Below, one piece after another: positions 1 through 5,160 of a DNA stretch of 9,317 nucleotides. Position 1 is the stretch's first letter, and each line of letters begins with the position of its first letter. Position numbers and translations under genes: made by a program. The stretch spans positions 1 to 9,317 of the forward strand of contig JAFMQP010000123.1 in NCBI GenBank assembly GCA_017354575.1. Direction: 5' to 3'. This DNA comes from Acidothermales bacterium. Lineage in GTDB: Bacteria; Actinomycetota; Actinomycetes; Streptosporangiales; WHST01. The notes beneath the pieces were generated by a model that worked only from the letters and a program-made list of their open reading frames with translations, had not been told where the DNA came from and did not search any database.

Positions 1-2
1 AC

Positions 3-914
3 TGGGGTGCGATCGGTGACCGCTACGGTCTCGACCTCACCGTCGTCAATCGGCTCGTCGACCCGACCTGGCGGTTCATGACGCTCGACTGGGACGGCAG
101 GATCCGGATGGACTGCTCGTCGCCGTACGCCATGGCGTCGCTCATCGAGCAGCGCGACCGCTACGACATCGCGACCGGCAACGACGCGGACGCCGACCGG
201 CACGGCATCGTCACCGGCGACGCAGGGCTGCTGAACCCGAACCACTTCCTCGCGGTCGCGATCGACTACCTGTACAGCACCCGCGGCGAGTGGCCGGGCG
301 GCGCGGCCGTGGGCAAGACGCTGGTGTCGTCCGCCATGATCGACCGGGTCGCGGCGGACCTCGGGCGGAAGCTGGTCGAGGTGCCGGTGGGCTTCAAGTG
401 GTTCGTGCCCGGTCTCCTCGACGGGTCGGTGGCGTTCGGCGGCGAGGAGAGCGCGGGCGCGTCGTTCCTGCGCCGCGACGGCGGCGTGTGGACCACCGAC
501 AAGGACGGCATCCTGCTGTGCCTGCTCGCAAGTGAGCTGGCCGCCGTCACGGGCAAGACGCCGAGCGTGCGGTACCGCGAGCTGACCGGCCGCTTCGGGG
601 ACCCGGCGTACGCGCGTGTCGACGCCGCCGCGACGCGGGAGGAGAAGGCGGTGCTGGCGAAGCTCAGCCCCGAGCAGGTGACCGCCACCGAGCTCGCCGG
701 CGAGCCGATCACCGCGAAACTGACCCGGGCGCCGGGCAACGACGCGCCCGTCGGCGGCCTCAAGGTGCTCACCGAGCACGCCTGGTTCGCCGCCCGCCCG
801 TCGGGCACGGAGGACGTCTACAAGATCTACGCCGAGTCGTTCCGCGGCCCCGAGCACCTCGCCCGGGTGCAGGAGGAGGCGCGCGCCGTCGTGTCCGACG
901 CCCTCTCCGGCTGA
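3..914 (+). CDS. pgm: Phosphoglucomutase (alpha-D-glucose phosphate-specific), C-terminal part
   Basis: This gene interconverts glucose 1-phosphate and glucose 6-phosphate in the cytoplasm, linking glycolysis to glycogen, trehalose and cell-wall sugar synthesis. It is cut by the left edge. The open frame runs from base 3, giving 303 residues, about 55% of the ~546-residue E. coli Pgm type; the catalytic serine loop is outside the window. Three family loops are visible: the Mg-binding loop NDADADRHG (fragment residues ~60-68; usually DPDYDRHG), the sugar-binding loop FGGEESAGASF (~145-155), and the phosphate-binding loop ARPSGTEDVYKIY near the end. The stretches GKTLVSSAMIDRV and EVPVGFKWFV are near-identical to the E. 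coli enzyme as I remember it. The ATG at 78 is internal, because family sequence (LDLTVVNRLVDPTWRFM) continues upstream of it. The gene converges on the HIT-like gene with a 23-base gap. It is very probably chromosomal core and intact in what is seen. Confidence 0.96.
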   Translation, partial: WGAIGDRYGLDLTVVNRLVDPTWRFMTLDWDGRIRMDCSSPYAMASLIEQRDRYDIATGNDADADRHGIVTGDAGLLNPNHFLAVAIDYLYSTRGEWPGGAAVGKTLVSSAMIDRVAADLGRKLVEVPVGFKWFVPGLLDGSVAFGGEESAGASFLRRDGGVWTTDKDGILLCLLASELAAVTGKTPSVRYRELTGRFGDPAYARVDAAATREEKAVLAKLSPEQVTATELAGEPITAKLTRAPGNDAPVGGLKVLTEHAWFAARPSGTEDVYKIYAESFRGPEHLARVQEEARAVVSDALSG

Positions 915-937
915 CCTGACAGTCCGCTGCTCGCTGG

Positions 938-1600
938 TTACAGCCCGGACAGGCGGTCGGCGATACCGCTCGTGTCGGTCTGCTGAGCCTGGATGTGCAC
1001 GGTGCCGCCGTACGACTCTGCGAACCGGTCGGCGACTTCCTTGTGGTTCAAAGCCCAGACACCTTCGGGCGTCGGCGGGAGGATGTCCTCCCACAGCGAC
1101 AGGCACGCGCCCCGGAACTGGCCGAATCCCTCGGGACGCGCGTAGAGGAAGACGTTGAGGTGCGCGTCGGTGTCGCCCCACCGCGCGACGTGCACGCGCG
1201 CGACGCCGTCGAGTGAGGCGATCGCGCGTTCCAGGTGCACGACCATCGTGCCCATCGCGGCCGCCTGCGCGTCGTCGAGCTGCCCGAGGTCTAGATGCTC
1301 CCTCGGCTGGAGCAGCACGGCGACGGGCAGCCCGGACGGCTGGGAGTCCGTGGCGAGGATCCACTCGTCGTCGGACCAGATGACGCCGTCGTCGGGATAC
1401 TGACAGCGTGGGCACTCCGCTGGTCCGTCCTCGCCGCGACGCGGCGGCTCGGGCACGAGCGGTTCGATGAGCGGCTTGACGTAGAACTCGCCCTCGTACG
1501 GGAACTGCGGCATCGCGACGTACATCGGGATCGGCAGCCGTCCGTCGCTGTCCGCGATGAACCGCGCACGCTTGTAGATCTCTTCTGGGGTCTCCGGCAT
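938..1600 (-). CDS. HIT-superfamily-like protein with degenerate histidine triad
   Basis: A 220-residue cytoplasmic protein with no signal peptide or membrane segment. After a ~60-residue N-terminal part comes C63-P-R-C66, then a stretch laid out like a HIT domain: GVIWSDDEWIL, LPVAVLLQPREHLDLGQL (H102), a helix around 110-130, then RVHVARWGDTDAHLNVFLYARP (H137, H147). The CxxC near the start and the 'p.eH.dl..l' stretch recall the HIT family of nucleotide hydrolases and transferases. The HxHxH catalytic triad is not intact: only H147 remains in AHLNVFL. The C-terminal part (GQFRGACLSLWEDILPP, HKEVADRFAESYGG) resembles uncharacterised actinobacterial HIT-like proteins as I remember them. The ATG at 1600 has GAGG nine bases upstream; an in-frame GTG six codons earlier is the alternative start. 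A -10-like TAGACT (minus strand, 1646-1641) lies 40 bases upstream. Substrate and reaction are unknown, and loss of nucleotide hydrolysis is likely. Confidence 0.72.
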   Translation of the reverse strand: MPETPEEIYKRARFIADSDGRLPIPMYVAMPQFPYEGEFYVKPLIEPLVPEPPRRGEDGPAECPRCQYPDDGVIWSDDEWILATDSQPSGLPVAVLLQPREHLDLGQLDDAQAAAMGTMVVHLERAIASLDGVARVHVARWGDTDAHLNVFLYARPEGFGQFRGACLSLWEDILPPTPEGVWALNHKEVADRFAESYGGTVHIQAQQTDTSGIADRLSGL

Positions 1601-1829
1601 CGGCGCCAACCTCGACACTCGTGGTGGATGACTGCCCGAGAGTCTACGAGACGGCGTGACCACCCCACGAGCCCGAACGTTTACGGCATTGTTTGCCGGT
1701 GTGCTCGCCCCGAACGACCTGAATGCGCACGCAACCGGACACCCACCCACACCGTCGGAAGAGCACCTACGCCGTCTACCTACGGTGCAGAAGGCCCGGT
1801 CTCGGTCGACAAAGGCAAGGAAGTGGCAC
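1601..1829. other. Divergent intergenic region between HIT-like gene and mini-protein genes
   Basis: These 229 bases hold no convincing gene and must contain the promoters of both divergent transcription units. On the minus strand TAGACT (1646-1641) is a fair -10 hexamer for the HIT-like gene, without a good -35. On the plus strand TACGGT at 1781-1786 fits a TAnnnT -10, again with no recognisable -35. The GC content is slightly lower around 1675-1695 (gtttacggcattgtttgcc). No tRNA or riboswitch fold was recognised. Confidence 0.4.
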
Positions 1830-1997
1830 ATGGCACGCGAAGAAGGCCATCGCAACAATCGGCGGGAGAGCAACAGAGAGACGCACCAGAAGGGCAACGA
1901 GCGCCGCAACCGCGACAAGGGTGGCGAGAAGGGCGACGCGCGCCGCAGGGGCAACCAGAACAGGCGCCAAGACCGCGGTGGCCGCGGCCGAATCTGA
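1830..1997 (+). CDS. Very basic 55-residue mini-protein, first of a tandem pair
   Basis: This short protein is made almost entirely of Arg, Lys, Asn, Gly, Glu, Gln and Asp, with no Cys and no aromatic residue, so it is almost certainly unstructured alone. The core is HQKGNERRNRDKGGEKGD (residues 19-36) followed by ARRRGNQN, and the tail is RQDRGGRGRI. The ATG at 1830 is preceded by AAGGAAG with a 6-base spacer, a good ribosome site, and marks the point where the conserved composition starts. The core recurs in the next gene at 68 of 73 bases, with 3 of 5 changes silent, which supports real coding. I do not recognise the family. The charge pattern would suit binding to RNA, DNA or ribosomes, but that is inference. 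The RDKGGEKGD core loosely recalls KGG-type stress repeats without matching them. Confidence 0.6.
   Translation: MAREEGHRNNRRESNRETHQKGNERRNRDKGGEKGDARRRGNQNRRQDRGGRGRI
1883..1956 (+). repeat. Direct repeat copy 1 (core of basic mini-protein)
   Basis: This matches 2073-2146 at a 190-base offset. The first 39 bases (1883-1921 and 2073-2111) are identical, and the rest carries five mismatches. In frame, three are silent (Gly, Gly, Arg codons) and two turn one Ala codon into Lys. The repeat lies inside the coding regions of both mini-proteins and reflects gene duplication rather than an insertion sequence. Confidence 0.9.
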
Positions 1998-2025
1998 CAG
2001 TCGACGGGTTCTCGAGGGACGAGCC

Positions 2026-2178
2026 ATGCCGAAAGAGCACAACAAGAACAAGCGAAAGAGCACCAAGGGCAAGCACCAGAAGGGCAACGAGCGCCGCAAC
2101 CGCGACAAGGGCGGGGAGAAGGGCGACAAGCGTCGCAGGGGCAACCCGAACAAGCGCAATGAAAAGGGTGGCCTCTGA
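2026..2178 (+). CDS. Very basic 50-residue mini-protein, second of a tandem pair
   Basis: This is a paralogue of the preceding gene. The shared core HQKGNERRNRDKGGEKGD (residues 17-34) is identical at protein level, then continues KRRRGNPNKRNEKGGL. Its N-terminus (MPKEHNKNKRKSTKGK) is richer in Lys than the Arg-rich first copy. There are no Cys, aromatic or long hydrophobic stretches. The start at 2026 has GAGGGA about six bases upstream. It begins 28 bases after the stop of the first copy, so the two are probably one transcript ending at the strong hairpin immediately downstream (2184-2220). Its function is unknown; a nucleic-acid or ribosome-associated role is plausible from charge alone. 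Confidence 0.62.
   Translation: MPKEHNKNKRKSTKGKHQKGNERRNRDKGGEKGDKRRRGNPNKRNEKGGL
2073..2146 (+). repeat. Direct repeat copy 2 (core of basic mini-protein)
   Basis: Partner of 1883-1956, with the same orientation and 190-base offset. The long identical stretch could support recombination that deletes or amplifies one mini-protein gene. Confidence 0.9.
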
Positions 2179-2183
2179 GGATC

Positions 2184-2220
2184 GTGGTGGCGTGTGGCCC
2201 GGGGGGCCACACGTCACCGC
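2184..2220. terminator. Strong hairpin between convergent genes, probable bidirectional terminator
   Basis: The arms 2191-2200 (CGTGTGGCCC) and 2204-2213 (GGGCCACACG) pair perfectly around a GGG loop. Pairing continues outward to 2184 and 2220 with two G-U wobbles, giving a 17-pair stem. An outer GGATC (2179-2183) can also pair with GATCC (2229-2233). There is no T-run, as is common for actinobacterial terminators. It starts six bases after the mini-protein stop at 2178 and overlaps the stop codon of the MiaA-like gene (2214-2216), so it can serve both converging transcripts. Confidence 0.8.
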
Positions 2221-3188
2221 CCGCCCGTGATCCTCGCGAACGCGTCCTCGGCCGTCCGCACCCGGACGAGTCCCGGCATCTTGGCGAATGCGGCCCGCTG
2301 CCGGCGGGTGTACGCCTGGATCGTCGCGACCACGCGGTCGCGAACGGCGCCGAGCTCGGCATCGGTCAGCGCACCGACGCGTTTGCCGTGTTCGTGCGCG
2401 ACCTCGAAGAACTCCCGGTACCCGTGCGTCCGCAACACCTGGTTCCCACTGTGCCGGCCGCGTCGGCGCATCTCCGTGTCGAGGTCGTACCGGTCCGCGA
2501 GGTCCTGCACCTCGTCGTGGAGCCCCGCCGCGAGCTGATGCCCGAACGTCTCGGCGACGCGTGCGTCGAGCTGTCGCGCGGGGCGGTCCAGGCCCAGCAC
2601 CACGGTGCGGGTGTCGTCGTCGGAACGTCGCGCATCCTGTCCCTGGCCGGCCATCACCCGCGCGAGGGCGTTGATGACACCGTCGTAGTTGTTCGGGTGC
2701 ACCCGTCCCGCTGCGGTGCGGTCGAGACGACGCAGCATGGCGTACGCGTCGTCGGCCATGCTGTGGGGGAAGTCCTTGCGCAGAGACGCCCGTGCGGCGC
2801 CGACGGCGTCCACCTCCCAGCCCTCGAGCAGCGACTTGACGTAGACCGCGGTGCCGCCGACGACGAGCGGCAGCGCGGCGTTCTGGAAACACCATTCGAT
2901 GTGGCCGCGCGCCTGACGCACGTACTCGTCGAGCTCGAACTTCCGCACCGGTTCGGCGACGTCGATCATCTCGTGCCGGACGCCACGACGCTGTTCCGGC
3001 ATCGTCTTGCTCGTACCGATGTCCATGTGCGTGTACACCTGGCGGGAGTCCGCGGAGACGACCACGGGCTCGACGCCCAGCTCCCGCGACACGCGTTCGG
3101 CGAGGTCGAGCGAGAGTGCGGTCTTGCCCGACGACGTAGGCCCGTACAGCGCCACCAGGGTGCGCGACGACGGGCGAGCTCTCGCCAC
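2214..3188 (-). CDS. MiaA-type tRNA dimethylallyltransferase, divergent
   Basis: MiaA moves a dimethylallyl group from DMAPP to N6 of A37 in tRNAs reading UNN codons. This 324-residue protein has normal MiaA length and order: P-loop GPTSSGKT (16-23), SADSRQVYTHMDIGTSK (45-61, the D-S-x-Q substrate motif), HEMIDVAEP (72-80), LVVGGTAVYVKSLLEGW (108-124), LDRP (200-203), and a C-terminal GYREF (256-260) plus YTRRQ (293-297). Several usual residues differ. The 'HPND.RR..RALEV' block reads HPNNYDGVINALARV (164-178), and the Thr-Trp after RRQ is lost (RAAF). It may be a second, specialised MiaA-like enzyme rather than the housekeeping one; no miaB, dapF or hflX lies nearby. The start is GTG at 3188 with GGAGGA six bases upstream. 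A possible promoter is -35 ATGATA (3246-3241) and -10 TAGGGT (3223-3218) with a 17-base gap. Family assignment is firm; exact substrate is uncertain. Confidence 0.88.
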   Translation of the reverse strand: MARARPSSRTLVALYGPTSSGKTALSLDLAERVSRELGVEPVVVSADSRQVYTHMDIGTSKTMPEQRRGVRHEMIDVAEPVRKFELDEYVRQARGHIEWCFQNAALPLVVGGTAVYVKSLLEGWEVDAVGAARASLRKDFPHSMADDAYAMLRRLDRTAAGRVHPNNYDGVINALARVMAGQGQDARRSDDDTRTVVLGLDRPARQLDARVAETFGHQLAAGLHDEVQDLADRYDLDTEMRRRGRHSGNQVLRTHGYREFFEVAHEHGKRVGALTDAELGAVRDRVVATIQAYTRRQRAAFAKMPGLVRVRTAEDAFARITGGR

Positions 3189-3200
3189 CGTTCTTCCTCC

Positions 3201-3246
3201 AGGGTGTGGACGACTGCACCCTACCCACCGGGAGCGCCACTATCAT
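3201..3246. promoter_or_regulatory. Divergent promoter/operator region between MiaA-like gene and antitoxin
   Basis: The 88-base gap between the two divergent starts holds an inverted repeat, AGGGTG (3201-3206) and CACCCT (3217-3222), with a 10-base spacer. TATCAT (3241-3246) matches the -10 consensus at five of six positions for the rightward operon. The same bases read leftward as ATGATA, a fair -35 paired at 17 bases with TAGGGT (3223-3218). The repeat would overlap the leftward -10 and the expected rightward -35 zone, so one regulator, possibly the antitoxin, could affect both directions. This is inference from pattern only. Confidence 0.4.
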
Positions 3247-3276
3247 GAGGCGAGACGCGAGGAGCCGGAGGCGAGG

Positions 3277-3486
3277 ATGAGCGAGCACGAGTCGGAAACC
3301 CCTGAGTACCGGCTCGCACAGGTGGAGGCGAACTACGCCTTCGAGGGCATCTCTCTCACGCCCGACGAGCGCCGGCTCCTCCTGCGCCTCTTCCGAGGCG
3401 AGATCACGCGCGAACAGTACGACGCGGAGGTCGAGCGTACGACCTTCGGCGACGCGACCGGCGACGGCCGCGCCGACGGTGCATAG
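3277..3486 (+). CDS. VbhA-like antitoxin of Fic toxin
   Basis: A 69-residue small protein encoded directly before the Fic toxin and overlapping it by 8 bases, the usual antitoxin-first order. Residues 12-52 (RLAQVEANYAFEGISLTP..., then LFRGEITREQYDAEV) match the VbhA pattern: an inhibitory helix ending in Glu-Gly, a short turn, then a second helix and 'GEIT..E'. In the family the glutamate of (S/T)xxxE(G/N) enters the Fic ATP pocket and blocks AMP transfer. Here E23-G24 is present, but the residue four before it is N19 rather than Ser/Thr. The start ATG at 3277 has GGAGG five bases upstream. A longer in-frame reading from 3007 would run through the MiaA-like gene and is not likely. The acidic C-terminus (GDATGDGRADGA) is probably disordered. 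Confidence 0.85.
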   Translation: MSEHESETPEYRLAQVEANYAFEGISLTPDERRLLLRLFRGEITREQYDAEVERTTFGDATGDGRADGA

Positions 3487-4417
3487 GCCAGACGACGCCT
3501 GGCACTCCTACTTCGAGCCGGGTACCGAGGTCCTGCGGAACGTACACGGCATCCGCGACCAGTGGACCCTCGCCACCTACGAGCGGAGGCAGTCCGCTGC
3601 CGCGTTCGACGAGCTACGTCGCCGGGAGCCACCGCAACGGTTCGATCTGGGCTACCTGCAGTCCTGCCATCGCGAGCTGCTCGGCTCCGTCTACCCGTGG
3701 GCGGGTCGGCTTCGGTACGTCAACATCGTCAACCCGACCGACCCGGCCGGGGCGTTCCTGGATCACCGGCTCATCGGCACGGTGTTCCGGAATCTCACGC
3801 ATCAACTGCAACGGGAGCGGGAGCTCCGGTCCTGTACCGACCCACGTCAATGGGCCGACCGGGCCGGCTACTACTGGGCTCAGGTGAACAACTGCCACCC
3901 TTTCCGCGAGGGCAACGGTCGGTCCACGCGGCTTTTCATCGCCCAGCTGGCGCGGGCCGGCGGTCACGACCTCGACTGGAGCAGGATCGATCGCGAGTTC
4001 GGTCACGAGGCCGTCGACGAGGCGTCCCGGGCCGGTCGCGTCGGCCAGTACGAGCCCATGCGGACGTTGCTCCAGTACGCCGCCACCGGAGGCCGCGACC
4101 GGAGCACGTCACCCCGTGCGCACCTCGAGTTCCTCGACCGCCAGCTCCGGCAGGAGCTGTACTCGCAGACCGCGATCCACGTCGGCCAGGCGCGCCCGCG
4201 CGAGGCGCGGTACCTCGACCAGGCACGGCGGTCCGCGACGCGCGCGCTCGCCGTCCTACCGGGCCGGTACCCCTCGCGAGGACGGCAGCCGAACCCGCCG
4301 GAGACCAGGCCCGAGCGCAGCGCGCGAAGAACGGCGGCGCAGCGGATGAGCCACGACCGTAACCGGGACCCGCGTGACTCCCCGCAGCAGTACCGGGGTC
4401 GCGGCTACAACCGCTGA
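3479..4417 (+). CDS. Fic-domain AMP-transferase toxin
   Basis: Fic enzymes transfer AMP from ATP to hydroxyls on target proteins; VbhT-type toxins AMPylate DNA gyrase and topoisomerase IV. This 312-residue protein has the usual N-terminal block (YFEPGTEVLRNVHGI, 11-25), the VYPWAGRLRYVNI segment (71-83) leading into the substrate-clamping flap, and a complete catalytic motif HPFREGNGRSTR (H140, E144, G145, N146, G147, R148, R151). It should be active when not inhibited. The inhibitory helix is in the separate antitoxin encoded upstream, so this is a class I Fic. Residues ~205-312 are a helical then Arg/Pro-rich tail not needed for catalysis; VbhT instead carries a BID secretion domain there. 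The start is GTG at 3479 inside the antitoxin end, consistent with translational coupling. The 3' end overlaps the convergent acidic-protein gene by 13 bases. The actual target is unknown. Confidence 0.93.
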   Translation: MHRPDDAWHSYFEPGTEVLRNVHGIRDQWTLATYERRQSAAAFDELRRREPPQRFDLGYLQSCHRELLGSVYPWAGRLRYVNIVNPTDPAGAFLDHRLIGTVFRNLTHQLQRERELRSCTDPRQWADRAGYYWAQVNNCHPFREGNGRSTRLFIAQLARAGGHDLDWSRIDREFGHEAVDEASRAGRVGQYEPMRTLLQYAATGGRDRSTSPRAHLEFLDRQLRQELYSQTAIHVGQARPREARYLDQARRSATRALAVLPGRYPSRGRQPNPPETRPERSARRTAAQRMSHDRNRDPRDSPQQYRGRGYNR

Positions 4418-5157
4418 CCGTCGGGTGCCGGCTCGTCGGCCGCGGTGTCGGGGACGAACCCCGGGTTCGTCGGCTGCGGTGGGCGCGGCAGCTCGTGCCT
4501 GCCCGCGCGGCAGCGCTCGAGGAAGCTGGTGGACAGTCGCTCCCGGGTGGGCCAGAGCCAGCGGTCGTGCCAGTACAGTGCGGCGTCGCTGACGCCCTTC
4601 GCGTTCGCCTCGTCGGTCAGGGCGGCGAGCCAGGATGCGTGCAGTGCGGCCAGTTCCTCGGCGACGTTCAGGTGCGCGGGCCAGCACGGCGGCACCGGGT
4701 CGATGGAGTGCCCGGCGACACTGTACGTCGCCTGCATCCAGTCGACCCAGCCGATGAGCTCCGCCCACTCCTGTCTCGTCGCGCGTGCTGTCCACGACCG
4801 AAGTGACGCGGGATCCGGCTCGTCGTCCTCGTCCTTGTCCTCGTCCTCGGACTGCGCCGCGAGCGCGTCCACGCGCGTGACGAGCTCGGCGAGCTGGTCG
4901 CCCATCGCGTCGTAACGCGCGTCCGCGTGCGTCTTCACCGCGGTCATCAGACTGGCCAGCTCGGCCAGCGTCGCCTCGTCGTCGTCGACGTCGCCCGCCG
5001 CCGGCTCGTCCGGCTCATCCGGTGCGGACGGGGTGCGCCGTGTCTCGGCGGCGGCGGCGACCGCGCGCTGGCTGACGTTGGAACGCCACGGCCGGGAGGG
5101 TCGCTCGGTGGCGGCCGTCTCGTCCGGCCGCATCGTCGTCTCGTTCTCGAGCGTCAT
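4405..5157 (-). CDS. DUF4913-like acidic protein of conjugation module
   Basis: A 250-residue cytoplasmic protein with no membrane segment. In order it has a polar N-terminus (1-60), a predicted coiled coil (63-102, LAELASLMTAVKTHADARYD... to RVDALAAQ), an acidic run (SEDEDKDEDDEPD, 103-115), a globular part (131-208) rich in conserved-looking Trp and His (WVDWMQATYSV, PPCWPAHLNVAEELAALHASW, LYWHDRWLWPTRERL), and a Pro-rich tail. The Trp/His spacing with 'CW..H...EEL.ALH..W' recalls the DUF4913 proteins common on actinobacterial conjugative elements, but this match is from memory. It begins three bases after the coupling-protein stop, with no strong ribosome site of its own, so translation is probably coupled. 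An adaptor or accessory role for the coupling ATPase is plausible from position only. ATG at 5131 (residue 9) is an alternative start. Confidence 0.7.
   Translation of the reverse strand: MTLENETTMRPDETAATERPSRPWRSNVSQRAVAAAAETRRTPSAPDEPDEPAAGDVDDDEATLAELASLMTAVKTHADARYDAMGDQLAELVTRVDALAAQSEDEDKDEDDEPDPASLRSWTARATRQEWAELIGWVDWMQATYSVAGHSIDPVPPCWPAHLNVAEELAALHASWLAALTDEANAKGVSDAALYWHDRWLWPTRERLSTSFLERCRAGRHELPRPPQPTNPGFVPDTAADEPAPDGQRL
4453..4471. terminator. Palindrome just past the fic stop, possible terminator
   Basis: GACGAACCC (4453-4461) and GGGTTCGTC (4463-4471) are perfect inverted copies about one base apart, so in RNA the innermost pairs would open into a small loop with a seven-pair stem. 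It lies 36 bases after the fic stop and inside the 3' coding end of the convergent gene. It could end fic transcription, or simply be a coincidence of the coding sequence (Asn-Pro-Gly-Phe-Val). Confidence 0.3.
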
Positions 5158-5160
5158 GCG

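Noticed and set aside
1618..1671. Inverted CTCGTGG / CCACGAG pair upstream of the HIT-like gene
   Set aside because: There are only seven bases per arm at 40 bases apart in GC-rich DNA; this is expected by chance.
938..2362. A 474-codon minus-strand reading extending the HIT-like gene upstream
   Set aside because: The added part is low-complexity Cys/Arg/Ser/Pro sequence opposite the basic mini-proteins. Family-like sequence begins at the ATG at 1600, which has its own ribosome site.
2184..3248. 354-codon plus-strand open frame opposite the MiaA-like gene
   Set aside because: It is an antisense shadow typical of high-GC DNA, with His/Val/Arg-rich composition and no recognisable domain.
3007..3276. 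N-terminal extension of the antitoxin reading frame to 3007
   Set aside because: It would overlap the start and coding region of the divergent MiaA-like gene. The VbhA-like part and a GGAGG site support the start at 3277.
1780..3288. Long minus-strand open frame across the MiaA-like gene in another frame
   Set aside because: It is an Arg/Gly/Ala-rich translation with no motif; the overlapping frame 2214-3188 has clear MiaA blocks and a strong ribosome site.
4823..4851. Run of short GTCCTCGTC-like repeats
   Set aside because: This is simply the coding of the acidic Glu/Asp run in the DUF4913-like protein, not a separate repeat element.
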